64,000 bases of DNA from DASSWB01 sp035705495 (GTDB taxonomy: Bacteria; Bacteroidota; Bacteroidia; Flavobacteriales; Flavobacteriaceae), in the NCBI GenBank assembly GCA_035705495.1, contig DASSWB010000098.1, positions 50,914 to 114,913 on the forward strand, in the 5' to 3' direction. Made by a program: the position numbers and the translations under genes. Position 1 is the stretch's first letter; each line of letters starts with the position of its first letter. Below, in pieces: positions 7,851 through 18,900 of the stretch. A model generated the notes under the pieces. That model had not been told where the DNA came from. It did not search any database and saw only the letters and a program-made list of their open reading frames with translations.

Positions 7851-8954
7851 ATGCAGTTGCACGATTTACATTTTAAGCCGTATATACCGGAGAAGGATAT
7901 TATAGAATCAATAGATTCTATTGCCGATAAAATTAATACGGATTTTATAGATCTTGATCCTGTATTTATCTGCGTTTTGGATGGTGCCTTTATGTTTGCC
8001 TCGGAAGTGGTTAAAAGGTTCAAAGGGAATTGTGAAATTAGCTTTACAAAACTGAAATCGTATTCGGGCACTGAAACTTCTGGGAAGATAAAAACGTTAT
8101 TGGGATTGAATATCTCTTTAGAAAACCGAAATGTTATAATTCTTGAGGACATCGTTGATACCGGTAACACGATTAAAGCTTTACAACAAGTGCTAACTGA
8201 AGAGAAGGTGAAAAGTTTTAAAATTGCCACGCTTTTTTTTAAACCCGAAGCATATAAAAAAGATATTCCTGTAGATTACATAGGCATGGAAATTTCCAAT
8301 AAATTTATTGTCGGTTTCGGCTTGGATTATAAAGGTTTGGGAAGAAACCTACCGCAAATTTATATTTTAAACAACAACACAATGACAAACATAGTGCTTT
8401 TCGGTCCTCCGGGAGCGGGAAAAGGAACTCAAGCAAGTATTTTGAAAGATAAATATGATTTGATCCATATTTCTACCGGGGATGTTTTTAGGTATAATAT
8501 CAAGAATGAAACCTCCCTTGGAAAGGAAGCCAAATCTTATATGGAAAAAGGTCAATTGGTTCCGGATACAGTTACTATAAACATGCTCAGGGCTGAAGTT
8601 GAAAAGAACGAAGGCGCCAAAGGATTTATTTTTGACGGATTTCCACGAACTGTGGCGCAGGCAGAAGCTTTGGGTCAGCTTTTAAAAGAAAAAAACACCG
8701 AAGTTTCAGCCATGATCGCATTGGAAGTTCCTGATGAGGTTTTGGTGAAACGATTATTAGAGCGGGGAAAAACTTCGGGTAGAACAGATGATGCCGACGA
8801 AGGAATAATTAGAAAGCGTATTCATGTTTACTACGAGGAAACGGCAATTCTGAAACAATTTTATCTGAAGGAAAACAAATTTTATGGAGTAGACGGGGTA
8901 GGAAGTATTGATGATATCAAACTAAGATTGAGTGAGGTTATAGACAGATTGTAA
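7851..8954 (+). CDS. adk: Fused hypoxanthine phosphoribosyltransferase / adenylate kinase
   Basis: One open frame of 367 residues joins two enzymes. Residues 1 to about 175 are a purine phosphoribosyltransferase with the PRPP loop VIILEDIVDTGNT and the C-terminal GFGLDYKG segment typical of Hpt. Residues 178-367 are a full adenylate kinase: P-loop GPPGAGKGT, DGFPRT, a short LID (ERGKTSGRTDD) without zinc cysteines, and an intact C-terminus. Hpt makes IMP/GMP from the free base and PRPP; Adk balances AMP, ADP and ATP. The join has almost no linker (IYILNNNT then Met178), and ATG178 at 8382 could be an internal start giving free Adk. From memory, adenylate kinases of this length are known in Flavobacteriaceae. 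Obg follows 21 bases later. Confidence 0.93.
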   Translation: MQLHDLHFKPYIPEKDIIESIDSIADKINTDFIDLDPVFICVLDGAFMFASEVVKRFKGNCEISFTKLKSYSGTETSGKIKTLLGLNISLENRNVIILEDIVDTGNTIKALQQVLTEEKVKSFKIATLFFKPEAYKKDIPVDYIGMEISNKFIVGFGLDYKGLGRNLPQIYILNNNTMTNIVLFGPPGAGKGTQASILKDKYDLIHISTGDVFRYNIKNETSLGKEAKSYMEKGQLVPDTVTINMLRAEVEKNEGAKGFIFDGFPRTVAQAEALGQLLKEKNTEVSAMIALEVPDEVLVKRLLERGKTSGRTDDADEGIIRKRIHVYYEETAILKQFYLKENKFYGVDGVGSIDDIKLRLSEVIDRL

Positions 8955-8975
8955 TCTGTTTTCTAAAATAAAAAA

Positions 8976-9983
8976 ATGACGGAAGGGAATTTTGTTGATT
9001 ATGTGAAGATTCACATCTCCTCGGGAAATGGAGGAAAAGGATCTTCTCACTTGCACCGGGAGAAATTTATAGAAAAAGGTGGTCCCGATGGTGGTGATGG
9101 AGGAAGGGGAGGACACGTGATTTTACGTGGCGACAAAAACCTTTGGACTTTACTGCACTTAAAATATAAAAGACATTTAAAGGCCGGACATGGTGAGCAC
9201 GGGAGTAAGCAACGAAGTTCTGGTGCCGATGGAGAAGATATAATTATAGATGTTCCTTTGGGAACTGTTATCCGAGATACGGAAACGGAGAAAATTATAC
9301 ATGAAATCACCGAAGATGGTCAGCAGCTAATCGTTGCTGAAGGAGGAAAAGGTGGTTTGGGCAACTGGCATTTTAAATCTTCGACCAATCAAACTCCGCG
9401 ATATGCGCAGCCCGGCATTCCTGGTGAAGAGAAAGATATTACTATTGAACTCAAAGTTTTGGCCGATGTAGGTTTGGTAGGTTTTCCAAATGCGGGAAAA
9501 TCGACTTTATTATCTGTGGTAACAGCGGCAAAACCTAAAATAGCAGATTATGAATTTACCACGCTAAAACCGAATTTGGGTATTGTTGAATACCGTGATT
9601 TCAAAACATTTGTAATAGCCGATATTCCAGGAATAATAGAAGGTGCTGCAGAAGGAAAAGGAATAGGGCATCGGTTCTTGAGACATATTGAGAGAAATTC
9701 TGTTCTCTTGTTTTTGATTCCTGCAGATGCACCGGATGTTAAAAAACAATACGACATTCTTTTAGACGAGTTGAAACGCTACAATCCCGAAATGTTGGAT
9801 AAGGAACGTTTGGTGGCCATATCAAAAAGCGATATGCTTGACAAAGAATTGCAACAGGAAATGGAAGCCCAATTGGATGAGGAATTGCCTTTGGAATATA
9901 TTTTTATTTCATCAGTTGCTCAGAAAGGCTTGATGGAATTAAAAGATAAATTGTGGCTCATGTTGAATAAACAAGACGAATAA
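8976..9983 (+). CDS. obg: GTPase Obg (CgtA), ribosome assembly
   Basis: This 335-residue protein has the glycine-rich Obg fold (about residues 1-158, with GGPDGGDGGRGGHV) followed by a GTPase domain. The domain shows P-loop GFPNAGKST (168-176), switch II DIPGIIEGAAEGKGIG (from about 215) and an SKSD G4 motif (about 283) in place of the usual NKxD. Obg binds the 50S subunit and acts in late ribosome assembly and the stringent response. There is no long C-terminal extension. It lies directly after hpt-adk and ends at a strong hairpin terminator shared with the convergent adhesin operon. Confidence 0.96.
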   Translation: MTEGNFVDYVKIHISSGNGGKGSSHLHREKFIEKGGPDGGDGGRGGHVILRGDKNLWTLLHLKYKRHLKAGHGEHGSKQRSSGADGEDIIIDVPLGTVIRDTETEKIIHEITEDGQQLIVAEGGKGGLGNWHFKSSTNQTPRYAQPGIPGEEKDITIELKVLADVGLVGFPNAGKSTLLSVVTAAKPKIADYEFTTLKPNLGIVEYRDFKTFVIADIPGIIEGAAEGKGIGHRFLRHIERNSVLLFLIPADAPDVKKQYDILLDELKRYNPEMLDKERLVAISKSDMLDKELQQEMEAQLDEELPLEYIFISSVAQKGLMELKDKLWLMLNKQDE

Positions 9984-10002
9984 AACATCCTTTTTATAAA
10001 TA

Positions 10003-10032
10003 AAAAAATGGAAGCCTAAGCTTCCATTTTTT
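10003..10032. terminator. Bidirectional hairpin terminator between obg and the OmpA-family gene
   Basis: A perfect 13-base stem (10003-10015 with 10020-10032) encloses the loop CTAA. The stem has an A-run on one side and a T-run on the other, so it works as a terminator in both directions. It lies between the convergent obg and ompA-like genes. Confidence 0.88.
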
Positions 10033-10054
10033 GTTTTTGAAAATTCATCAATGA

Positions 10055-11920
10055 TTATTTCAAAATAGTAAATTCAGATCTTCTGTTGATGTCATATTCG
10101 TCGTCGGTACAAATACCTTCACGTACACATTTGTTCAAAGGTTCACTCTCACCGTAACCTTTTGAAGTCAATCTGCCCCTGTCTATTCCATTTTGTACAA
10201 GGTATTCCAATGTTGAAGCCGCTCTTTTTTCAGAAAGCATTTGGTTATACTGCACTGGTCCTCTTACATCTGTATGAGAAGCAATTTCGATCTCCATTTC
10301 AGGATACTTGTTCAGCAGGTTAATTAAATCATCAAGCACTGTAACAGCTTGGGGGGTAATATCCCACTTATTGAATTCGAAATAAATATTCTCCAATTCA
10401 ATTTGGGTTTTATCATATTTCGCGACCACGATTTCTTCTTTACTGTCGTAAGATTCCATAGCAATTATTAAAGAGCTTTGACCTTGCATGTCCCCAGTTT
10501 GGAAAGTTGTTGTGTAAGGTTCATATTCATCTTTGGTGCTCTTTAGGTTGTATTCCGTGTTTGGTTTTAAGGTAAATTGAAACGAAGCATCTTTATCAAC
10601 AGTTATTTCTTCAATTTTATTTCCGTCCCTATCAGAAATAACGATTAGGGTTCCGGGCATCAATTTATTTGTTGTTTTGTCTTTGACCACTCCTCCAACA
10701 ATAAAAATATTTCGATCTTTTGTAAAGCTGAAAATATCGTCACTGTTATTCCTGTTAGAAGAAAAATAACCCATCTCCAGTTCATTGTTGATTACATAGG
10801 CAAAATCATCACGATTGCTGTTCACAACGGTACCCATATTAAAGGCTTTTGAAAATCCGTCACCTTTTTTATGCGCGTAATAAATGTCTAGTCCTCCCAA
10901 ATTTTCCTTATGTCCGTTGGAAGCAAAATACAGCGTGCCATCTTCATTAATGAAAGGAAATTGTTCCCTGTGCGCAGTATTCACGTTAGGCCCCAAATTT
11001 TGTGGTTTTCCGAAAGTCCCATCTGGATTAATATCAACATAAAAAATGTCGAATGATCCTAAACTTCCGGGCATATCACTTGAAAAGTATAATCTTTTTC
11101 CATCATTGCTAACGCTTGGATGTTCTGTAGAGTATTCATCTGATGCAAAAGAAACCGGAGTTGGATTTTTCCATTCGCCTCCAACCAGATCTGCTTTGTA
11201 TATTTGGATTGTTGCTACTTTTGCATCTTCTATTTTCACCTTTTCGGAATTCGTACGGTCAAAATACATCATTTTTCCATCGGGACTAAAAGTTGCAGAG
11301 GTTTCGTGAGTATCTGTATTGATTATTTCTGAAAATTGAGCAATATTTGCCAAGCCACCATTTTCACCGACTTCACCTATATATAAATCCAAATAAGGTT
11401 CATTGTTCCAAACATAAATTGGTCGTGTCGCATTGCGGGATGATGCGAAAACAAGGTTGGTACCTAAAAAAGCACCACCAAATTCTGAATGTTCGGTGTT
11501 TTCATTTATTCTATTGACAATAAAATTGAAGTTGGTGCTTTGGTCAATTTTCTTAAAAGCTTCAAGAGTACTGAACCCGTTGCCATTTTCATCCAAAAGA
11601 AGGGCATCGGCTTCTGTGTAGTTGCCAATTCCTTTTAACGCGTGGGCATATCGGAAATAGTACTCGGGATCAATTTGATCATATTTGTCGAACAACTTTT
11701 TATAAGTTCCCACAGCTTCATCGATCTTATTTATGTAGAAATAAGAATCACCTAAATTCTGCAGGGATTCTTGAGATTCGGGAGCATTTTGATAAAGTTC
11801 AATGGCTTTCGGGAAATTTTTCTTTTCAAAAAATTTGTGTGCTCTTTCTAAACTTCCATTTTGGCCTAAGGCTGCAAAAACGACAAAAAGAGCTAGTAAA
11901 GTAAAGTATGTTTTTTTCAT
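10055..11920 (-). CDS. OmpA-family protein with TPR, PD40 repeats and regulatory-like domain (T9SS adhesin module)
   Basis: This 621-residue exported protein has a signal peptide ending ALGQ. TPR-like helices span about residues 24-115. WD40-like PD40 strands follow (about 185-390, with FSPDGKMMYF, SNDGKRLYFSSD and NEDGTLYFASN). A CarboxypepD-type Ig domain covers about 400-470. A C-terminal OmpA peptidoglycan-binding domain spans about 505-620 (IYFEFNKWDITPQA, ASHTDVRGP, NRRSEF). The last gene of a three-gene operon, it lies 12 bases after porP. In Bacteroidota this architecture follows PorP/SprF genes and resembles SprE/PorE-like and adhesin-anchoring proteins, linking an outer-membrane adhesin complex to peptidoglycan. 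The role is inferred from family and context. Confidence 0.87.
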   Translation of the reverse strand: MKKTYFTLLALFVVFAALGQNGSLERAHKFFEKKNFPKAIELYQNAPESQESLQNLGDSYFYINKIDEAVGTYKKLFDKYDQIDPEYYFRYAHALKGIGNYTEADALLLDENGNGFSTLEAFKKIDQSTNFNFIVNRINENTEHSEFGGAFLGTNLVFASSRNATRPIYVWNNEPYLDLYIGEVGENGGLANIAQFSEIINTDTHETSATFSPDGKMMYFDRTNSEKVKIEDAKVATIQIYKADLVGGEWKNPTPVSFASDEYSTEHPSVSNDGKRLYFSSDMPGSLGSFDIFYVDINPDGTFGKPQNLGPNVNTAHREQFPFINEDGTLYFASNGHKENLGGLDIYYAHKKGDGFSKAFNMGTVVNSNRDDFAYVINNELEMGYFSSNRNNSDDIFSFTKDRNIFIVGGVVKDKTTNKLMPGTLIVISDRDGNKIEEITVDKDASFQFTLKPNTEYNLKSTKDEYEPYTTTFQTGDMQGQSSLIIAMESYDSKEEIVVAKYDKTQIELENIYFEFNKWDITPQAVTVLDDLINLLNKYPEMEIEIASHTDVRGPVQYNQMLSEKRAASTLEYLVQNGIDRGRLTSKGYGESEPLNKCVREGICTDDEYDINRRSEFTILK

Positions 11921-11932
11921 GTTTTTTTCGTT

Positions 11933-12874
11933 TTAAAAGAATCTAGGCGACTTATCATATTTTGCACTTAAGATATTCAGATCAAATAGAAGCATTATTT
12001 CATGAGATCCAGAACTATATTCACCTAAAGCAGCATAATTATAATCGTAAGCATAACCGATTCTCAATTCGGGTAATACCGCGAAATTCACAAGTCCGCT
12101 AAAGGAATCTTCCAATCTGTAACCAATTCCTGCTTCAAATTTATCGTTGAACAAAACATTGGCGGTGATATCCACGGAAAGTGGGGAATTTGGCACGCCG
12201 CGCAGCATGAAAGCCGGCTTTAACTTGAATTCTTCATTCAAGTCAAAAACATATCCACCGGTAAAATAAAAATGGATTTCTTCTGCCCCTAATGCTACCG
12301 TCCCATCTTCGGTTTCCAAATGTTTTGAATTTAAAAGATTGGGAGCAGACAAACCGACGTAATATTTTTCTCCGAAGAGGAAGGCTCCCACGCCTACATT
12401 CGGAAAAGCCTCATTGATATTTTCATTGAAGGCAACATCGGTAGAACTGTCACCACTACCCACTTGCAAATTGGTCAAATTGGCATCGAATAATGTAAAT
12501 CCCGCCTTGACCCCAAAGGAAATTTTTGTGGTTTCTGAAACAGGAAGGACGTAGGCGAAATCTGCAAAAATATTATTTTCCTGTACTATATTTCCTATTT
12601 CGTCGTGAACGATGGAAATTCCCATTTCAACCCTTTCGCTTAACGGAGTGTGTGCAAAAAAGGTCGCGGTTTCCGGAGCTCCTTCAATTCCAACCCATTG
12701 TGTTCTGTATAATCCCCCGATATTAACCACGCCCAGGTTTTCTGTGGCATAACCTGGGTTAATTACACTCATGTTGTACATATATTGAGTAAATGCCGGA
12801 TTCTGTTGAGCAATTCCTTTTGCTGATAAAAGGACAAGTGCCGTAAGAATGATATAATTTTTAATGTTTTTCAT
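11933..12874 (-). CDS. PorP/SprF family T9SS membrane protein
   Basis: This 313-residue protein has a signal peptide ending KGIAQQ and then the PorP/SprF opening (NPAFTQYMYNMSVINPGYA). A beta-barrel-like run of alternating segments continues to a C-terminus ending in FF, as in outer-membrane proteins. PorP/SprF proteins assist the export or surface attachment of a specific T9SS type B client, normally the adhesin encoded next to them. Here that client is the 2029-residue protein 28 bases upstream. The gene is one of many paralogues expected in such genomes and need not be the gliding SprF itself. Confidence 0.92.
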   Translation of the reverse strand: MKNIKNYIILTALVLLSAKGIAQQNPAFTQYMYNMSVINPGYATENLGVVNIGGLYRTQWVGIEGAPETATFFAHTPLSERVEMGISIVHDEIGNIVQENNIFADFAYVLPVSETTKISFGVKAGFTLFDANLTNLQVGSGDSSTDVAFNENINEAFPNVGVGAFLFGEKYYVGLSAPNLLNSKHLETEDGTVALGAEEIHFYFTGGYVFDLNEEFKLKPAFMLRGVPNSPLSVDITANVLFNDKFEAGIGYRLEDSFSGLVNFAVLPELRIGYAYDYNYAALGEYSSGSHEIMLLFDLNILSAKYDKSPRFF

Positions 12875-12902
12875 CTTTTGAATTTCTTATTTCTTTTTCC
12901 TT

Positions 12903-15900
12903 TTATCTGCTTAAATATACGGTTCCTTGAATGGGTTTTGTAGTACCATCATTCGGTTTTAGAATATAGAAATAGACCCCTGTTGGCAACACGTCATCTC
13001 CAAATATTGTGGACTGATTTGATGTTCCATCCCAATCTTCGGTATTTGCGTTTCCTTTGTATACAAGGTTTCCATATCTGTTAAAAATCTCCCATGTAAA
13101 GTTCGGGAAACGTATATCTAAATTCTCTACAATAAACGTATCATTCTGACCGTCGCCATTTGGAGAGAAGCCTTCAGGAATATTGATGTCATCACATCCT
13201 TCAAAACTAATTGGCACTGCTAATCTTTCAGAACTTTCACAGCCATTACCTCCAGTGATACTGGCATAATAGGTAGTGTTATCCGTAATAACACTGTTTT
13301 CTTGAAGTATATTACCGCCAGTTGGTGCATCATACCAAACAATGGTTCCTGTCTCCTGAATTCCTGCAGTTAAATCGGCTATCGTCGGATTTAAGTAAGG
13401 ACAAATTATAGTGTTTATAATTATAGAAGGAGCAGGAGTATCGTTAACCGTCACTGTTATTTCGATTGCATCGGATTCACATCCGGTTGCTGTACTGGTT
13501 TGAGTAGCGAAATAAGAGCTGGTAGTCACTGTTTCAGAAGGATCCAGAACAGTGGTCAATGTGTTGTCAGCATACCAGGTAATATTTTCACCATTTATAT
13601 CAAGATCACCTATCGTGATATTTTCCTCGGCACAGAATATCTGTTCGGCGGTGCCAGTTGGTGCTGCTGTTGTTGTGATATCTACTGTTATTGAAGCAGT
13701 ATCTACTCCTGTACAAGGTGCCGAAGCGGAAACGGTGTAAATGTAAGTACCAGCCGTATCAACAAGAGGATCAAAAATATTTGTTCCACTTGCCAGAGCC
13801 GGTGTCCATGTTCCATCTACGTCCGGATCTCCGGTAAAGTAATCCAAAAGATTGATTGAGCCTTCAGAAGTACAAAGAGTCACGGTTCCTGTAGGGCCAT
13901 TTCCGGCATTTGGAGCAGCTGTGATATTTATGGAAACCGTTTCTTGGTCAGCCGAACAAACTCCACCATCTACCGTGTAAGTGAATGAATAAGTTCCGGT
14001 TTCGAATCCTGTAATATCTAGATTACCACTAACCGTGTTATTATTTTCATCTGTCCATGTTCCACCTGCGTCTTGGGTTCCATCTAATCCAGAGGATAAG
14101 TTAACCGTTGAGGCCGATGTACAAATGTCTATAGGTCCAGTTGCATTCCCTGCGGATGGAGGAGTTTCCAAACTCACTGTTACCGTAGCGGAGTCTGCAG
14201 GACAAGAGCCAATTGCAGCTACTGTGTACGTGTAAGTTCCTGCAGCATCTACCGTAGGATCAAAACTTCCTGTACCACTGGCCAATGCCGGTGACCATGT
14301 TCCGCCTGTGTCGGGTGTTCCGCCTAAAGCGTCAAATAAATCTTGTGGCGTTCCAGTTTCACAATATGTTATTGTTCCGTTGGTCCCCGCATCTGGAGCA
14401 TCGCTTAAAGTTACAGTCACTGTAGCGGTAGCATCTTGACAAGATCCCGTTCCTGCTACGGTGTAAGTGTAAACTCCTGCAATATCAACCGAAGGGTCAA
14501 ATATTCCTGTTCCGCTGGCCAGTGCTGGCGACCATGTTCCTCCGACATCTGGTGTACCACCGAGAATTGCAAAGAGATCTTGAGGTGAATCACTGGTACA
14601 AAATGTTGCAGCAGCGTCTATACCAGCATCAGAATTCTGACTTATTGTTACGTCCACCGATGCGGAAGCATCGCCACAACTTCCGGTTCCTGCAACCGTA
14701 TAAGTATAAGTTCCTGCCAAATCAACTGAAGGATCAAAAACACCCGTTCCACTAGAAAGTGCTGGTGCCCATGTCCCACCTGCATCTGGTGTTCCTCCTA
14801 AAGAATCAAATAAATCTTGTGGGGCAGCATCTTCACAAATACTCAAAGTACCATTCGTTCCAGCATCAGGTGCTTCGGTAACAGTAACGGTTACCGTTGC
14901 CGATGCATCATCACAAGCACCAGTTCCGGCTACTGTGTAAGTATAAATTCCGTTCACATCAATTGCAGGATTAAAAATTCCAGTTCCGCTGCTTAAAGTC
15001 GGTGACCAAGTTCCTCCTGCATCTGGAGTACCCCCAATGAATGTAAACAAATCTTGAGTTGCGTCATCTGTACAGAATTCGGCTGTCCCATCCAGACCAG
15101 CGTTCGGAGCAGAGCTCACATTTACCGTTACTGTTGCAGAATCTTCGCAATTTCCAGCTCCAATCACAGTGTAAGTATAAACGCCAGAGACATCGGTTGA
15201 AGGATTGAAAATTCCTGATCCACTTGCCAAAGCTGGAGACCAAGTCCCACCCGTTTCAGCTGTTGTTCCAAGAAGCCCAAATAAGTCTTGGGGAGCATCA
15301 TTATTACATAAATCTATGGTCGCATTTGATCCCGCGTCTGGAGCTTGTGTTACTGTTACGGTAACCGTTGCAGAATCATCTGGACAAAATGTTTGTCCAG
15401 AAATACTATAGGTGTAAATTCCTGCAACATCCACTGAAGGATCAAAAATTCCAGTTCCACTGTTTAAAGCCGGTGACCAAGTTCCGCCGGCATCTGGTGT
15501 TCCACCTAAGAAATCAAATAGATCTTGAGCGGTATCATTGCTACAGAATTCAGCCGTTGCATTATCACCGGCATTTGGTTCTTGCATAACACTTATGGAA
15601 ACAATTGCTTGAGCATCATCGCATGATCCCATTCCAGTAACCGTATAAGTATAAGAAGCACCTGTATCTACGGAAGGATCAAAGATGTTTGTTCCACTTG
15701 CAAGTGCAGGAGTCCATGTACCTCCAGCATCTGGTGTTCCTGGTAGGGCCGCGAATAAATCAAAATTGGAATCGCTGCTACAAACCACTACTGAAACATT
15801 TTCTCCAGCGTCAGGAGCTTCGTTAACAACTACGGTTACAGTTGCAGTAGCATCTTCACAAGCACCATTTCCTGCTACTGTATAGGTATATATTCCTTGT

Positions 15901-18900
15901 TCATCTACCGCAGGATCAAAAACTCCCGTTCCGCTCGTTAATGCTGGTGTCCATATTCCACCTACATCAGGATTGCCACCCAGAGAAGCAAATAGATCTT
16001 CTGGTGCATCGGTATCACAGAATTCAGCATTTCCATCTATTCCAGCATCTGAAGCTTCATTTAATGTTACGACCACATTTGCAGTGTCATCTCCACAAAT
16101 ACCTATGCCAGTTACCGTATAGGTGTAAGTTCCTGCGGTATCCACAGCAGGATCAAAAATTCCCGAACCACTTGCCAAGGCAGGGCTCCAGGTTCCACCT
16201 ACGTCCGGTGTTCCGCCAAGTGCGGTGAACAAATCTTGTGCGGCATCGTTGCTACAAAATTCCATGCTGGAATCGTTACCAGCATCTGGAGCATCTTGAA
16301 CACTAACAGTTACCGTTGCATCATCATTTCCGCAAGGCGCCGTTCCTGTTACTGTATAAGTATAAACTTGTGCAATATCAACGTTTGGATCAAAAATTCC
16401 CGAACCACTTGCGAGGGCTGGCGTCCAAGTTCCACCTACATCCGGTGTTCCTCCTAGAACAGTAAAAAGATCGGTTGCGGAATCTATGCTACATAAATCC
16501 AATACAGCATCTGTTCCAGCATTTGGAGCTTGATTTAAGTTTACGACCACAGTTGCAGTTGCATCTGTACAACCTCCTGTTCCTAAAATTGTATAAGTAT
16601 AAGTTCCTGCAGTGTCAACGGCAGGATCAAAAATCCCTGATCCACTAGTAAGTGCAGGTGACCAGGTTCCACCTGCATCAGGTGTTCCACCTAAAGAATC
16701 GAATAAATTCTGTGGAGCGTCATTGGTACAGAAAGTTGCAGTTCCATCTATTCCAGCATCTGGAGCGACGGTAATACTTACTGTTACTAAAGCCGTATCA
16801 TCAGGGCAAGCACCAGTTCCGGTTACCGTATAAGTGTAAGTTCCTGCGGCATCTACCGTAGGATCAAAAATACCGTTCCCGCTTGTAAGGGCAGGGGACC
16901 ATGTTCCTCCTGCATCTGGAGTTCCGCCCAACGCATTGAATAAATCTTGCGGCGCAGTATCGGAACAAAAGTCAATTGTTCCATCTGTTCCTGCATCTGG
17001 GGCTTCAGTAATAATTACCGACACGGTAGCGGTTGCATCTTCACAAACGCCAATGCCTTCTACGGTATAAGTATAATCTCCCGCAACATCAATAGTTGGG
17101 TCAAAAACCCCCGTTCCACTTGCAAGTGCCGGACTCCAAGTTCCACCGGTGTTTGGTGTTCCATTTAAAATAGTAAAAAGATCGGTGGTTGCTTCATTGT
17201 CACAAAATTCAATGGAAGCATCCATACCTGCATCTGGAGCATCTGTAATTGTAACCGTCAAATTTGAAGTGTCATCAACACATTCCTCGGCCGAGGCAGT
17301 ATAAGTATAAGTTCCCGCGGTATCCACTGCAGGGTCAAAAACACCTGTTCCACTTGCCAGTGCAGGAGTCCAAACACCACCAGTATCTGGTGTACCACCT
17401 AGGAAGGTAAGAAGGTCTTGAGCAGGATCGTTACTACAGAATTCTATGGAAGCATCTTCACCTGCATCAGGTGCTTGTGATACTTCAACAGAAATGATTG
17501 AACTTTCTTCGGTACAAGGAAAGGTACCTTGAACTGTATAAGTATAAATTAAACTAACATCTACGGCGGGATCAAAAATATTTGTTCCGCTTGTTAATGG
17601 AGGATCCCAAGTTCCGCCTGCGTCGGGTGTACCATCCAAAGCATCGAACAAGTCGAAATTTGAATCATTGCTACAGACAACAACAGAAACATTTTCTCCA
17701 GCATCAGGAGCTTCCGTTATACTTACATTTACAGTCGCCGTATCATCAGGACAAGTTCCGGCTGAAGCAACAGTATAGGTGTAAGTTCCAGCGGAGTCAA
17801 TCGCCGGATCAAAAATCCCGCTGCCACTGCTTAATGCAGGGCTCCAAGTTCCTCCAGCTTCTGGTATTCCGCCCAAAGAGGCGAACAAATCTTCAGGTGA
17901 ACCATCACTACAAAATTCTACTGCCCCATCGTCGCCAGCAAAAGGAGGCTCCAAAACAGTGATTGTAACTGAAGAACTTTCATCAGGACATATGGTACCA
18001 GTTGTTGTGTATGTGAATGTATAACTTCCTGTTATTAGTGTGGAAATATCCACGGTTCCAAGGTATCCATTTGTTGTGGGTAATGGTCCCGTCCATGTTC
18101 CGTCTTGATCTGCTGGTAACCCAGTTAATTCGTTATATAGATCAAAAGGAGCTTCGGATGCAACCTCACTTTCACAGAACTGGAGAGAACTACTTTCCCC
18201 AGGATAAGGAGGTGTTTCGAAAGAAACCACAACTTCAAATCGATCTGTACTTTCGCAAGGCGGGGCAGACTGGGTGGCAAAATAATTTTCTCCATCAATT
18301 AATGGAGTGGATGGAGTTAAAGGAACTGCAGACGTCTCCGTGTCATACCAATAGTCTGCTCCATCTGCCGCCAAATCAGCAACTGTGGGAGGATTCGATG
18401 GGTCGTTACAGAAAGTTTGGGTTGGATCTCCTGTCGGTGTAGGAACAACGCCAACTGTTACAAAGACTGCTAAGCGTGAGGTCTCGCAACCTGTGTCTGG
18501 ATTAGTTTGACCGGCAAAGTAAATAGAACCGCTATTAAGTATAGTTGTACTAGAGATCGGGGTCCCTCCTTCGGCCACCATGTACCATTGAACATTATTT
18601 CCAACAGCTATTAAATCCGCTACGGTGGCATCATTGGCGTTATCCACACAAACCCCTTGGAAATTTTGTCCTGTAGGTTCTCCATATACGGTTACGGTAA
18701 CACTCTCGCGAACCCCACAAGATCCAGTGTTGTCATCGGCGAAATATGTTAATCCGTTTACAAGTAAATCTGAAGGTGCAAGAGGGGTGGTTGAGATATC
18801 GCTTGAATACCAAACAACCCCGTTTCCATTATCTATCGCAGAAAGATCTTCTACAATAGGTGTATCCGCATCACAAAAAGATTGAGTGGAATCTGAAATA

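Noticed and set aside
13680..17945. Regularly spaced repeats that could suggest a CRISPR array
   Set aside because: The period is about 237 bases, the units are coding and divergent, and no short palindromic repeats or cas genes are present.
13500..18885. Many long open frames on the plus strand opposite the adhesin gene
   Set aside because: They recur at the repeat period and are the antisense reading of the tandem units; none has a signal peptide, a promoter or a known domain.
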